Below the pieces are notes generated by a model, which did not search any database, had not been told where the DNA came from, and saw nothing but the letters and a program-made list of their open reading frames with translations. The position numbers and the translations under genes were made by a program. DNA of 64,000 nucleotides from Novosphingobium indicum (GTDB lineage Bacteria; Pseudomonadota; Alphaproteobacteria; Sphingomonadales; Sphingomonadaceae), in NCBI RefSeq assembly GCF_014645195.1, contig NZ_BMLK01000012.1, forward strand, positions 1 to 64,000, written 5' to 3'. Of this stretch, positions 1-8,311 are shown piece after piece (within the stretch, counting starts at the first letter, position 1; every line of letters starts with the position of its first letter).

Positions 1-247
1 TATTACGCATCGTGTGCGATTACATCTAGCATCGTCTTGGTGCGTTTGCTACATAATGCCGGGAATGACCAAACAAGTGTTTGCTGCCCTCGGCGGTTTG
101 ACGCTTACTTCTACGCCTGGCCCTTCTTACCATTTCACAAACTCCCCGCACCCAGATAGGCTTCGCATGCGAACCGCGCCCCTGATCCGCCCCGGGCGGA
201 CAGCTGCGGTTCCCCTTAGAAGAACCCAAATCGGTTAGGAGCAATCA

Positions 248-556
248 ATGTCGAGCGAAGGTCTCCACGCACCCCGCGAACGTCTGAGCGACAAGACGCT
301 CACCATGCATCATGCGATCGTGTCCCTCATGGAAGAGCTGGAAGCCACCGACTGGTACCGCCAGCGCGCTGACGATTGCGAGGACGAGGGTCTCAAGGCG
401 ATCCTGCTGCACAACATGCGCGAAGAGATCGAGCATGCCTGCATGGTGCTGGAATGGCTGCGCCGCAACAGCGAGGACTTCGACCGCGAAATGCGCGAAT
501 ACCTCTTCAAGGATGGGGACATCGCCGCCCACGAAGAAGAAGCCACCGGCAAATAA
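248..556 (+). CDS. Encapsulin-type ferritin-like protein (EncFtn family)
   Basis: 102-residue, mostly helical protein resembling the encapsulated ferritins, which oxidise Fe(II) and store iron inside an encapsulin nanocompartment. Visible family features are the N-terminal helix with MEELEATDWY (E29, E30, E32) and the second helix with E60-x-E62-H63, followed by LEWLRR. Together these give the Glu/Glu-x-x-His ligand set of the ferroxidase centre that forms at a dimer interface. The ATG start has a good AGGAG about 7 bases upstream. The C-terminus ends shortly after the YLF motif, and I see no hydrophobic encapsulin-targeting tail. No encapsulin shell gene lies downstream; upstream sequence is cut by the window edge. 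Family assignment is fairly sure; encapsulation is not. Confidence 0.75.
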   Translation: MSSEGLHAPRERLSDKTLTMHHAIVSLMEELEATDWYRQRADDCEDEGLKAILLHNMREEIEHACMVLEWLRRNSEDFDREMREYLFKDGDIAAHEEEATGK

Positions 557-616
557 CCAGCGCTACCAGATCGTGCGCTGAAGCCGCCCTCGGCGCAATG
601 CGCACCACTTCCACTT

Positions 617-655
617 AAACCGGCTGGCGTGCAACGAAGGTGCTCCAGCCGGTTT
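617..655 (+). terminator. Hairpin after the ferritin-like gene
   Basis: Perfect 11-bp inverted repeat AAACCGGCTGG (617-627) and CCAGCCGGTTT (645-655) with a 17-base loop and a short T run at the end. It looks like an intrinsic terminator for the upstream gene. It also covers the GTG at 640, which argues against that codon as the start of the next gene. Confidence 0.65.
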
Positions 656-663
656 ATCGTTTC

Positions 664-1383
664 ATGCGGCCTTTCCTGGATCGTCTCGCCATAAGTCTGC
701 TGCTTGTCGCCTGCGCGTTTTTCGCCGGCCGGGCATGGCTGCGCGATCACCCCGAACACAACCCGTGGGCACCGTTGCGCCTGAGCGATCCGCCGGGCTG
801 GGCGACCGACCGCAAGTTCTCCGCCCTGCGCGACGACACGGCCGAATGCCGTGCCTTTCTCGAACGCAGCGGGATCGCGTTCGAGCCCCTGGAGCCGGTC
901 GGGTCGGGTGCCTGCAGGCGCGAGGACCGCCAGTTTCTCGCTGGCCCGCAGAAAGCCGAGGTAACGCTGGGACCGCGCAATCCCGAGGCGACCTGCTCGG
1001 TCGACGCAGGCTTGGTGTGGTGGCTGCGCCACGGCGTGCAGCCCGCCGCGATGGCCACACTCGGTTCCGAAGTCGTGCGGATCGAGCATCTCGGGACGGT
1101 GAATTGCCGCCGCATCGGTGGCGGCGACAAGGGAAACTGGAGCGAACATGCGACCGGCAACGCGATAGACATCAGCGCCTTCGTGCTTGCCGACGGCAGG
1201 CGGATAACTGTGCAAAAGGACTGGGATGGGACGGATGAGGCATCCCGGTTTCTCCACGACGTCCGTGACGGCGCCTGCCGGAGCTTTGCCACGGTGCTGT
1301 CACCGGACTACAACGCAGCCCACGCGGACCACCTTCATCTCGATCAGGCCATTCGAGGATCGGGCTGGAATGCCTGCCGCTAA
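664..1383 (+). CDS. Extensin-like C-terminal domain protein
   Basis: About 239 residues: an N-terminal membrane anchor (LAISLLLVACAFFAG) followed by a periplasmic domain of the bacterial extensin-like family. This fold is related to zinc D-alanyl-D-alanine peptidases. Metal-site motifs are visible: SEHATGNAIDISAF in the middle and HADHLHLD near the C-terminus, plus several cysteines (ETAEC-type, GSGAC, ATCSVD, NCRR, GACRSF, NACR) that could form disulfides. A GTG at 640 would add eight residues, but it sits inside the preceding terminator hairpin, so ATG 664 is preferred. A cell-wall peptidase role is inferred from the family. Confidence 0.8.
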   Translation: MRPFLDRLAISLLLVACAFFAGRAWLRDHPEHNPWAPLRLSDPPGWATDRKFSALRDDTAECRAFLERSGIAFEPLEPVGSGACRREDRQFLAGPQKAEVTLGPRNPEATCSVDAGLVWWLRHGVQPAAMATLGSEVVRIEHLGTVNCRRIGGGDKGNWSEHATGNAIDISAFVLADGRRITVQKDWDGTDEASRFLHDVRDGACRSFATVLSPDYNAAHADHLHLDQAIRGSGWNACR

Positions 1384-1548
1384 TCCTTTGGTTGCCATCG
1401 CTGCCGCGCCGTTCTCGGGCGAAGCGGGTTTCCTACCGAGGCAAGCTATGCTCCAATGGCCCGGCATGATCCGGCGTTCACCCCTCCTCGCACCCTTCCC
1501 TGCCCTCTTTGAAAAACCACGGGCCACCCGGCCGGCTGGTTTTGTTCT

Positions 1549-1570
1549 GGACCGTGTAAACCGTGTCAAC
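1549..1570 (+). repeat. Short motif shared with 5816-5837
   Basis: Contains ACCGTGTAAACCGTGTCAA, itself two tandem ACCGTGT half-units. The same 22 bases occur in reverse orientation at 5816-5837 with one change. This copy lies 39 bases before the SDR start codon, so it could be an operator or part of an interspersed repeat. Confidence 0.5.
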
Positions 1571-1608
1571 TCTGTCACCTTGCACCACATGACATCGGAG
1601 GCTTCGGC

Positions 1609-2364
1609 GTGAACGGACGGCCTGCGATGCTCGTGACCGGCGGCGCCAAGCGAATCGGTGCGGCCATCGCCCGCGCCTTTGCAGAAGCGGGCTGGCACGT
1701 CGTGATCCACTACGGCCGGTCGCGCGAGCAGGCCGAGGCCTTGGCCGCCGAACTGCCGTCTGCCGAAGTGTTCAGCTGCGACCTCGACGACTGGAACGCC
1801 GGGCCGGCCATGGTCGCGGAACTGGCAGAACGGCTCGAAGACTGGCGTGTGCTGGTCAATTGCGCGGGCGTGTTCGACCTCGATACGGCGCAGGACCTGC
1901 AACCGTCGGTGTTTGAGACCGCCATGCGGGTCAACGCCGCCACGCCCGCCCGGATCGGCCAGGCCTTTCTTGCGCAGGCACGCAGCACGACAGGACGGCG
2001 CCTGATCCACGTGACCGACCAGAAGCTGGAAAACCCCAACCCCGACTTCTTTTCCTACACGATGAGCAAGCACGCGCTTTCGAGCACGATCCCGATGCTC
2101 TCCATGGCGCGTACCGATCCACGCGACCGCATCTACGGCCTCGCCCCCGGCGCGATCCTCGCCAGCCATGACCAGACCGAGGAGGAAACCGAAGTCTCGC
2201 ACCGCATGAACCTGCTACAGCGCAAGACCACGCCGCAAGACATCGCCGGAACAGCGCTGTTTCTTGCCAGCGGCTGGCTCGCCAGCGGCAAAACCGTTTT
2301 CGTCGATTCCGGGCAGCATCTGCTGTCGCAAGAGCGCGACGTGCTGTTCCTCGCGCGCCAATGA
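1609..2364 (+). CDS. SDR family oxidoreductase, pteridine-reductase-like
   Basis: 251-residue short-chain dehydrogenase/reductase. The N-terminal cofactor motif is TGGAKRIGAAIARAF (about residues 9-23). This TGG-x-x-RIG form is typical of the FolM/pteridine reductase branch, where a basic residue favours NADPH. NCAGVF follows near residue 84 and the catalytic SYTMSKHAL (Tyr-x-x-x-Lys) near residue 148. The C-terminus (ASGKTVFVDSGQHL) is the usual SDR end. The GTG start follows GGAGG. Likely reduces dihydropterins in folate or pterin salvage, but the substrate is not shown by the sequence. It is a single gene followed 95 bp later by cfa. Confidence 0.8.
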   Translation: MNGRPAMLVTGGAKRIGAAIARAFAEAGWHVVIHYGRSREQAEALAAELPSAEVFSCDLDDWNAGPAMVAELAERLEDWRVLVNCAGVFDLDTAQDLQPSVFETAMRVNAATPARIGQAFLAQARSTTGRRLIHVTDQKLENPNPDFFSYTMSKHALSSTIPMLSMARTDPRDRIYGLAPGAILASHDQTEEETEVSHRMNLLQRKTTPQDIAGTALFLASGWLASGKTVFVDSGQHLLSQERDVLFLARQ

Positions 2365-2459
2365 GGGAAGTCTGTCCATCGGCCACTGGCCATTGCCGGA
2401 GATAACGTTAGACTTCGCCGCCTGTCCCCCCATAGCAAGTCCGCAAGGCATTCATTATC

Positions 2460-3725
2460 ATGGCAATTCTCGATCGGTTTCTCGAACGCGGAGTCAAACA
2501 GGGCGTGCTGGAAGTCGCGCGCCCCGATGGTGGCGTAAAGCGCTTCGGCACCCCCACGGAGGGCTTCCCCGAAGTCCGCATCCGCTTTGCCAGTGCCAAG
2601 GCCGAACGTGGTATTCTCGCCGACCCCCGGCTCGGTGCCGCAGAGGCCTTCATGGACGGAAACATGATCGTCGAACAGGGCGACATCATGGAGCTCGTCC
2701 AGCTGCTGCGCGCAAACAAGCGCTGGGACAAGGGCGGTGAAGTGCGGGAAACCTCGGCGCTGAAGTCCGTCCGTGCGAAGCTGATTACCCTCTACGACGG
2801 GATCAACAAGTCCTCGAAGGCCAAGGCCAACGTCGCGCATCACTACGACATCGGCAACGACCTCTACCGCCTGTTCCTCGATGCCGATCACATGCAGTAC
2901 AGCTGCGCCTACTGGCCGCGCGAAGGCATGAGCCTGGAGGAGGCGCAGGAAGCAAAGCTGGCCCACATCGCCGCCAAGCTGGCGCTGGAACCGGGCCAGA
3001 AGGTGCTCGACATCGGTTGTGGTTGGGGCGGCATGGCGATCTTCCTCGCCAAGCACGCCGATGTGGCGGTGAAGGGCATCACCCTCAGCGAAGAGCAGCT
3101 CGCGCTCGCCCGGGAACGCGCCGTGGCAGCGGGCGTCGCGGGCCGGATCGAGTTCGAACTGGTCGACTACCGCGACCTTGCCGACCGCGGAGAGACCTTC
3201 GACCGGATAGTGTCTGTCGGCATGTTCGAGCATGTCGGGCAGGCCCAGTACGACCGCTATTTCCGCGACTGCGCCCGCATGCTGGCCGATGACGGGGTGA
3301 TGCTGCTTCACACCATCGGCCGCATGGGCACGCCCGGCGCGACCGATGCCTTCACTCGCAAGTACATCTTCCCCGGCGGCTATATCCCCGCGCTCAGCGA
3401 GACCGTCGCCTCCAGCGAAAAGGTCCGCCTGATCGCCTCCGACGTCGAGAATCTGCGCTTGCACTATGCCCTCACCCTGCGCGAGTGGTACAAGCGCTGC
3501 GTCGCCGCCAGGGATGCCATTATCGACCTCTACGACGAGCGCTTCTACCGCATGTGGACCTTCTACCTCGCCGGGGCGACCGCCGCTTTCGAGAGCGGAT
3601 CGATGTGCAACTACCAGATCCAGTACATCCGCAACCGCCGCACGCTGCCCCTCTCCCGTGACTACATGGCCGAGAACGAGAAGACGCTTATGTCTCCCTG
3701 CGTACAACCCGCCATTGCGCCTTAG
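2460..3725 (+). CDS. cfa: Cyclopropane-fatty-acyl-phospholipid synthase
   Basis: 421-residue SAM-dependent methyltransferase that adds a methylene bridge across cis double bonds of membrane phospholipid acyl chains. The N-terminal accessory domain (residues ~1-120) is followed by the catalytic domain. Seen there are [21 protein letters not shown], the SAM-binding [13 protein letters not shown] (about residue 182), the [10 protein letters not shown] motif and the C-terminal [13 protein letters not shown]. Length and motif order match the CfaA/CmaS family. Acts at the inner face of the cytoplasmic membrane. The gene stands alone, with 62 bp before argG. Confidence 0.93.
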   Translation: MAILDRFLERGVKQGVLEVARPDGGVKRFGTPTEGFPEVRIRFASAKAERGILADPRLGAAEAFMDGNMIVEQGDIMELVQLLRANKRWDKGGEVRETSALKSVRAKLITLYDGINKSSKAKANVAHHYDIGNDLYRLFLDADHMQYSCAYWPREGMSLEEAQEAKLAHIAAKLALEPGQKVLDIGCGWGGMAIFLAKHADVAVKGITLSEEQLALARERAVAAGVAGRIEFELVDYRDLADRGETFDRIVSVGMFEHVGQAQYDRYFRDCARMLADDGVMLLHTIGRMGTPGATDAFTRKYIFPGGYIPALSETVASSEKVRLIASDVENLRLHYALTLREWYKRCVAARDAIIDLYDERFYRMWTFYLAGATAAFESGSMCNYQIQYIRNRRTLPLSRDYMAENEKTLMSPCVQPAIAP

Positions 3726-3787
3726 GGCCAGCGCTGATAGGCGCGCGTCGCAAATATAGCGTCGATTTCAGCGGAGCCGCAGAGCCC

Positions 3788-5017
<1,230 letters not shown>

Positions 5018-5058
5018 GGTCTGCGGTAGCGTTCATCGCAAATAGTTCCCGCTTTCAG

Positions 5059-5093
5059 GCGGCCCGTTGCCAAAGCGCGACGGGCCGCTTTCG
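5059..5093 (+). terminator. argG terminator
   Basis: Inverted repeat GCGGCCCGT (5059-5067) and ACGGGCCGC (5080-5088), followed by TTTCGC. It lies 42 bases after the argG stop. Confidence 0.75.
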
Positions 5094-5162
5094 CATGGGT
5101 AAACATCGCAAGCATTACCCCCTAGATGGCAAACCCTCGGCAACGACGAAGCGGGGCAGGTT

Positions 5163-5624
5163 TTGATTATCAAGCGCAGCGGATTTCTGGCACCCATGGC
5201 TCTGGCCATTGCGACTCTTCCGCTGTCCGGGCCGATTCACGCCGATGTCGAGACCGTCGACGTGACCATCAACGACAACGATGCCCTCTCCACCGCGCCC
5301 GTCGCCAAGGCCCCGGCCTACGTGGCGATCGGCCAGGGCATGGCCAGCTACTACGGCAACGAGTTCGCCGGCCGCCCCACCGCCAGCGGCGAGACGTTCG
5401 ATCCGGGCCTGATGACCGCGGCACACCGCACGCTGCCCTTCGGCACCCAGGTCGAAGTGACCAACCAGCGTAACGGCGAGTCGGTCATCGTCACCATCAA
5501 CGACCGCGGCCCGTTTCACGGCAACCGCGTGATCGACCTGTCCGAAGCCGCCGCGCGCCAGATCGGTCTGGTGCGCCGGGGCCGCGGCATGGTCGAACTC
5601 GCCGTACTGACGCCCGACACCTGA
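5163..5624 (+). CDS. rlpA: RlpA-like double-psi beta-barrel protein
   Basis: 153 residues: an N-terminal signal peptide (LAPMALAIATLPLSGPIHA, cut near residue 27), a short linker, then an RlpA domain. Family motifs are GMASYYGNEFAGRPTASGE, the TAAHRTLPFGT strand and VTINDRGPFHGNRVIDLS, which carries the Asp of the lytic transglycosylase active site. No SPOR domain. Proposed role: cleavage of denuded septal peptidoglycan. The start is TTG with a weak GGGGCAGG upstream; ATG 5196 would truncate the signal peptide. A second RlpA-like gene lies at 18279-18947. Confidence 0.85.
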   Translation: MIIKRSGFLAPMALAIATLPLSGPIHADVETVDVTINDNDALSTAPVAKAPAYVAIGQGMASYYGNEFAGRPTASGETFDPGLMTAAHRTLPFGTQVEVTNQRNGESVIVTINDRGPFHGNRVIDLSEAAARQIGLVRRGRGMVELAVLTPDT

Positions 5625-7399
5625 TCTTCCAGACCGGATCTCTGACCGTAACGAGCTGTCTTTTCTGAGGAAAAAGGCCGGCCGACGCGGTTGTGGGAGG
5701 GGGTGGGGGGAGGAACCGCGCCGGCCTTCACACCCCAAAAGCCCGAACACGCCATTGCGTTCCCGGCGCGCTCCACGTTTCGTTCAGCCGTGCCCTGCGC
5801 TCGACGAGTCGACAGGTTGACACGATTTACACGGTCCAGAGGGAAATACGGCGCCGGCCCCTCGTCCTTGCGAGCGGTGAAACCGCGCGGCAATCCAGAG
5901 CCGCGCAAACCGCCCTGGATTGCTTCACCTTCGGCTCGCAATGACGAGGCTGGGGACGAGTTCGGCGCATAGAGCGACTTGTACTCCATCGGGGGCATGT
6001 CGGCGCCGTCGTCGTCCCCCTCCCGCAGGCGGGAGGGGGTGTCGGGAGGCAAGTGACTCCCGGCACGGGTGGGCAGTCCGGACGCGGCCGTGGCGTTTTC
6101 CCCGTCGGTGGCTGCGCGAGAGACCTTCTCTGAACCGCACGCAGCGTGCTCAAGCCCACCCCCGGCCCCTCCCGCCTGCGGGAGGGGAGTATCAGCGCTC
6201 CCCTTCACCGTCCCGCCAGCATCCCCCAGCAACCCGTCCACACGCCCGAAGGCATGGCCCTGCCACCCGTCCCACCGCGCGCCGCTTTCGGCGTAGAAGT
6301 CCGCATAGTCCGGCGCGGGGGGATAGGCCGGGTCGGGCACACCCTCGGGCCGGTCCGGATCGTCGACGCCGAACCCGTGCTCCGCTTCGAAAGCCGCCTC
6401 TGCCTTTTCGGCAGCATCGATCCACGCCTCGTTCGCCGCGACGAAGGCCGGCTCGGCCCGCTCGCGCACGAACTCGGCACGGTCGGGCGGCAGCGGCAGG
6501 GGATCGGCCTTGCGGTCCTCCTCCGCGTGGCGCTCCTCCACCGGGCGCGGCGGCAGGCCCTCCTCGCCGCCGAGATGCGCCGCCGCATCCTCGCCCGCGA
6601 TCACCGCGAGCGCCTCGTCGAAACGGCCCGCCAGCGCCTGCACCGCGCTCTCGTCGTCCCCGGCCAGCCGGTCGAGCCGTCCGAGGTGCGCCAGCAGCAG
6701 CCGCGTGTCGTAGCGCTGGCGCTTGCCGACCAGCTCGCCGCGGAACCAGACCGCCTCCTCCACCCCGTCGAGCGCGCGCGTCGCCAGCACTTCCTCGGCA
6801 TGGCCGCGCGCGAGCACCAGCGCCGCCTGCCACCCCCGCGCAAAGGCCGCATCGCGCCGCCGCAGCACATAGGCCGACTGCCGGCTCATCCCGACCCGCG
6901 CGCAGGCTGCGCGCACATCGCCCTTTTCGGAGAGGTGATGGAGAAACCGCACCTTGCGCCCCGCATCCCAGGCATGGTGCGAGACGAAAGCCCCGTCCTC
7001 GACCACCGCCGCCTCCGCCGACGGCTTGCGGCAGATCCCGCCCGTCGCCGGACAGACCCACGCGCTGACCACCCCCGTATCCGAGGGCAAGGGCCGGGGC
7101 GGCTCATCGTCCGGATCGTGCGGCGCCCACCCCGCAAAGCCCGCCTCGTCCGACGGCAACCCGATATCGCGCTCCAGAGGAATCCACCCCCGCCCGAACC
7201 GCACAGGCGGACCATCCAATTCCTCCCCGAGCTCGTCTCGGGGAGGGGGACCATGCGAAGCATGGTGGAGGGGGAAATCCTCCCCCGCCGGGGGAGGGGG
7301 ACCATCGGAACGATGGTGAAGGGGCACACGCGGCAAGTCCCGCCCTCCCCCTTCAAACTCAAGGGCAGCGGACGGACGCGGATCGGCAGGCTGGGACAT
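5516..7399 (-). CDS. HTH-domain hypothetical protein expanded by repeat insertions
   Basis: Open frame of 627 codons starting at 7399. The credible core is residues ~61-403. It contains VRFLHHLSEKGDVRAACARV and GMSRQSAYVLRRRDAAFARG, a helix-turn-helix like those of phage terminase small subunits and related regulators, then an acidic, helical region. Three stretches are translated repeat DNA: residues 27-60 (family E palindromes), 404-462 (two family D palindromes) and 485-513 (family B). The conserved-looking string MPPMEYKSLYAPN near residue 478 may be the ancestral C-terminus. Everything beyond it runs through repeats and 109 bp antisense into rlpA and is probably read-through. Function unknown; DNA binding is inferred only from the HTH. 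Confidence 0.5.
   Translation of the reverse strand: MSQPADPRPSAALEFEGGGRDLPRVPLHHRSDGPPPPAGEDFPLHHASHGPPPRDELGEELDGPPVRFGRGWIPLERDIGLPSDEAGFAGWAPHDPDDEPPRPLPSDTGVVSAWVCPATGGICRKPSAEAAVVEDGAFVSHHAWDAGRKVRFLHHLSEKGDVRAACARVGMSRQSAYVLRRRDAAFARGWQAALVLARGHAEEVLATRALDGVEEAVWFRGELVGKRQRYDTRLLLAHLGRLDRLAGDDESAVQALAGRFDEALAVIAGEDAAAHLGGEEGLPPRPVEERHAEEDRKADPLPLPPDRAEFVRERAEPAFVAANEAWIDAAEKAEAAFEAEHGFGVDDPDRPEGVPDPAYPPAPDYADFYAESGARWDGWQGHAFGRVDGLLGDAGGTVKGSADTPLPQAGGAGGGLEHAACGSEKVSRAATDGENATAASGLPTRAGSHLPPDTPSRLREGDDDGADMPPMEYKSLYAPNSSPASSLRAEGEAIQGGLRGSGLPRGFTARKDEGPAPYFPLDRVNRVNLSTRRAQGTAERNVERAGNAMACSGFWGVKAGAVPPPTPSHNRVGRPFSSEKTARYGQRSGLEDQVSGVSTASSTMPRPRRTRPIWRAAASDRSITRLP
5816..5837 (-). repeat. 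Second copy of the 1549-1570 motif
   Basis: Reverse complement of the 22-base motif at 1549-1570 with a single substitution. It lies next to the palindromic repeat at 5862-5947. In the overlapping minus-strand ORF it translates as LDRVNRVN. Confidence 0.5.
5862..5947. repeat. Interspersed palindrome, family B
   Basis: Long imperfect palindrome. One end reads CGTCCTTGCGAGCGG and the other CGGCTCGCAATGACGAG, with GCAATCCAG / CTGGATTGC inside. Other copies are at 9833-9918 and 10759-10842, and as separated arms around 39631-40070. Here it is read through by the C-terminal part of the minus-strand HTH ORF. Confidence 0.8.
6017..6190. repeat. Two family D palindromes
   Basis: Two copies of a small GC-rich palindrome, CCCCTCCCGC-A/C-GGCGGGAGGGG, at 6017-6047 and 6165-6190, in the same family as the pair at 11227-11313. 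Both lie in frame within the minus-strand HTH ORF. Confidence 0.7.
7222..7322. repeat. Family E palindromes
   Basis: Compound repeat built of CTCCCCGAGCTCGTCTCGGG, then GGGGGACCATGCGAAGCATG-type and GGGGGACCATCGGAACGATGG-type hairpins. A related copy is at 11346-11405. It is translated in frame as residues 27-60 of the HTH ORF. Confidence 0.7.
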
Positions 7400-7689
7400 G
7401 GTTCACCCCCAAGGCTGGAGCAACAGGACCGGCGCCCTCACGCGCGCCGGGGTGAACCGGGATATTTAAGGCAGATGGGGGTGTGTAGGAAAATGGTTTG
7501 AAGGGAAGAAGGACGGTGCAGTCGAGAGTTGAACGTATGGTTAAGGCAATTTCTTCTATCTTATCAACAAACCTCCGCTGAACTATTGCCGCCTTCCTTG
7601 AGAACGATTATTTGCATAGTCGGTGGGCGGAGTGACTTCTGTCACTAGCCTCGTCAGAGGTTGTCCTTGCAGTTGAGTTCGTCTGAGCT
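7400..7689 (+). other. Leader region of the SLATT-RT operon
   Basis: Gene-free stretch in which base composition drops sharply at about 7500, marking the left edge of the transferred SLATT-RT segment. A weak promoter-like TTGAAC is at 7529-7534 with AT-rich sequence (TATCTTATC) about 22 bases on. The last 60 bases hold two adjacent stem-loops, listed separately. The right end runs directly into the SLATT gene. Confidence 0.4.
7600..7689 (+). ncRNA. Candidate structured RNA upstream of the reverse transcriptase operon
   Basis: Two back-to-back stem-loops are visible. AGTGAC (7631-7636), loop TTCT, GTCACT (7641-7646). Then at once AGCCTC (7647-7652), loop GTCA, GAGGTT (7657-7662, one G-U pair). 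Retrons and several defence reverse transcriptases use an adjacent non-coding RNA as template or cofactor, so structured sequence at this position is what such a system would need. True ends and transcription are not shown; it could instead be a regulatory leader or terminator-like element of the operon. Confidence 0.4.
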
Positions 7690-8310
7690 ATGCTGTCTTC
7701 ATTGAGGAACCAGTGTTACATTGTATGCGCCCACCACCCCATGACTGAAGCGAAACAATCCAATAGAATTTACCTCACATACAAGGCTCGAATTAAGGCT
7801 GAAGACAGGTATCGCGTTTATTCGAGATTGGCGAATGTAATTATCATCTGGTACTCATTTTTGATGATTGTCGCTTCACTCGCGGTCTCATCCAAAGCAA
7901 TCATGATTTCATATTATGAGATAATTTTCGCCTCAGGTTCGATCGCAATATTTGCGTCCTCCACGTTCTTAGCGACAGGAGTTCTCGAAAAGAGGGCCGC
8001 CGAATACCGCGCTTGTTATCTTGAAATGCAGAGCATTTGGAACTCGCAGGTCCAAGATGGCGAGAAGATGAAGCGCTATAGCGAAGCCCTTCATCGATAC
8101 CCAAATCATGGCTCACAAGACGACTCCGAGGTCATCTTTAGTACGTGGCGTCGCGGTGGAGAGCTTTTTGACTCTAGCGGCAAGGTGCCGTTTTCTTTCC
8201 TAACGCTCGCCTCTGTGGTTGTTAGAAGACTGTTATTTTGGTCGGTCGCAGCCCTGTTTTTTTTCGGACCGATCCTGTTCGCTCCATATTACGTCACCGT
8301 TGTGTCTTAG
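7690..8310 (+). CDS. SLATT-domain membrane protein, partner of the reverse transcriptase
   Basis: 206 residues (189 if the ATG at 7741, reading MTEAKQSNRIYLTYKARIKA, is used; neither start has a clear ribosome site). Layout: an N-terminal helix LTYKARIKAEDRYRVYSRLA, two adjacent membrane segments (about residues 51-71 and 76-98), a cytoplasmic helical region LEKRAAEYRACYLEMQSIWN, and a third hydrophobic segment near the C-terminus. This is the pattern of SLATT proteins. They are predicted pore-forming effectors of nucleotide- or nucleic-acid-sensing defence systems, and one subfamily is known beside reverse transcriptases. The stop is one base from the RT start, so the pair is surely an operon. 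GC content is far below the surroundings. Confidence 0.75.
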   Translation: MLSSLRNQCYIVCAHHPMTEAKQSNRIYLTYKARIKAEDRYRVYSRLANVIIIWYSFLMIVASLAVSSKAIMISYYEIIFASGSIAIFASSTFLATGVLEKRAAEYRACYLEMQSIWNSQVQDGEKMKRYSEALHRYPNHGSQDDSEVIFSTWRRGGELFDSSGKVPFSFLTLASVVVRRLLFWSVAALFFFGPILFAPYYVTVVS

Positions 8311-8311
8311 C

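Noticed and set aside
2133..3707. 524-codon minus-strand open frame
   Set aside because: Shadow of cfa; GC-rich codon bias keeps the opposite frame open and the translation has no domain character.
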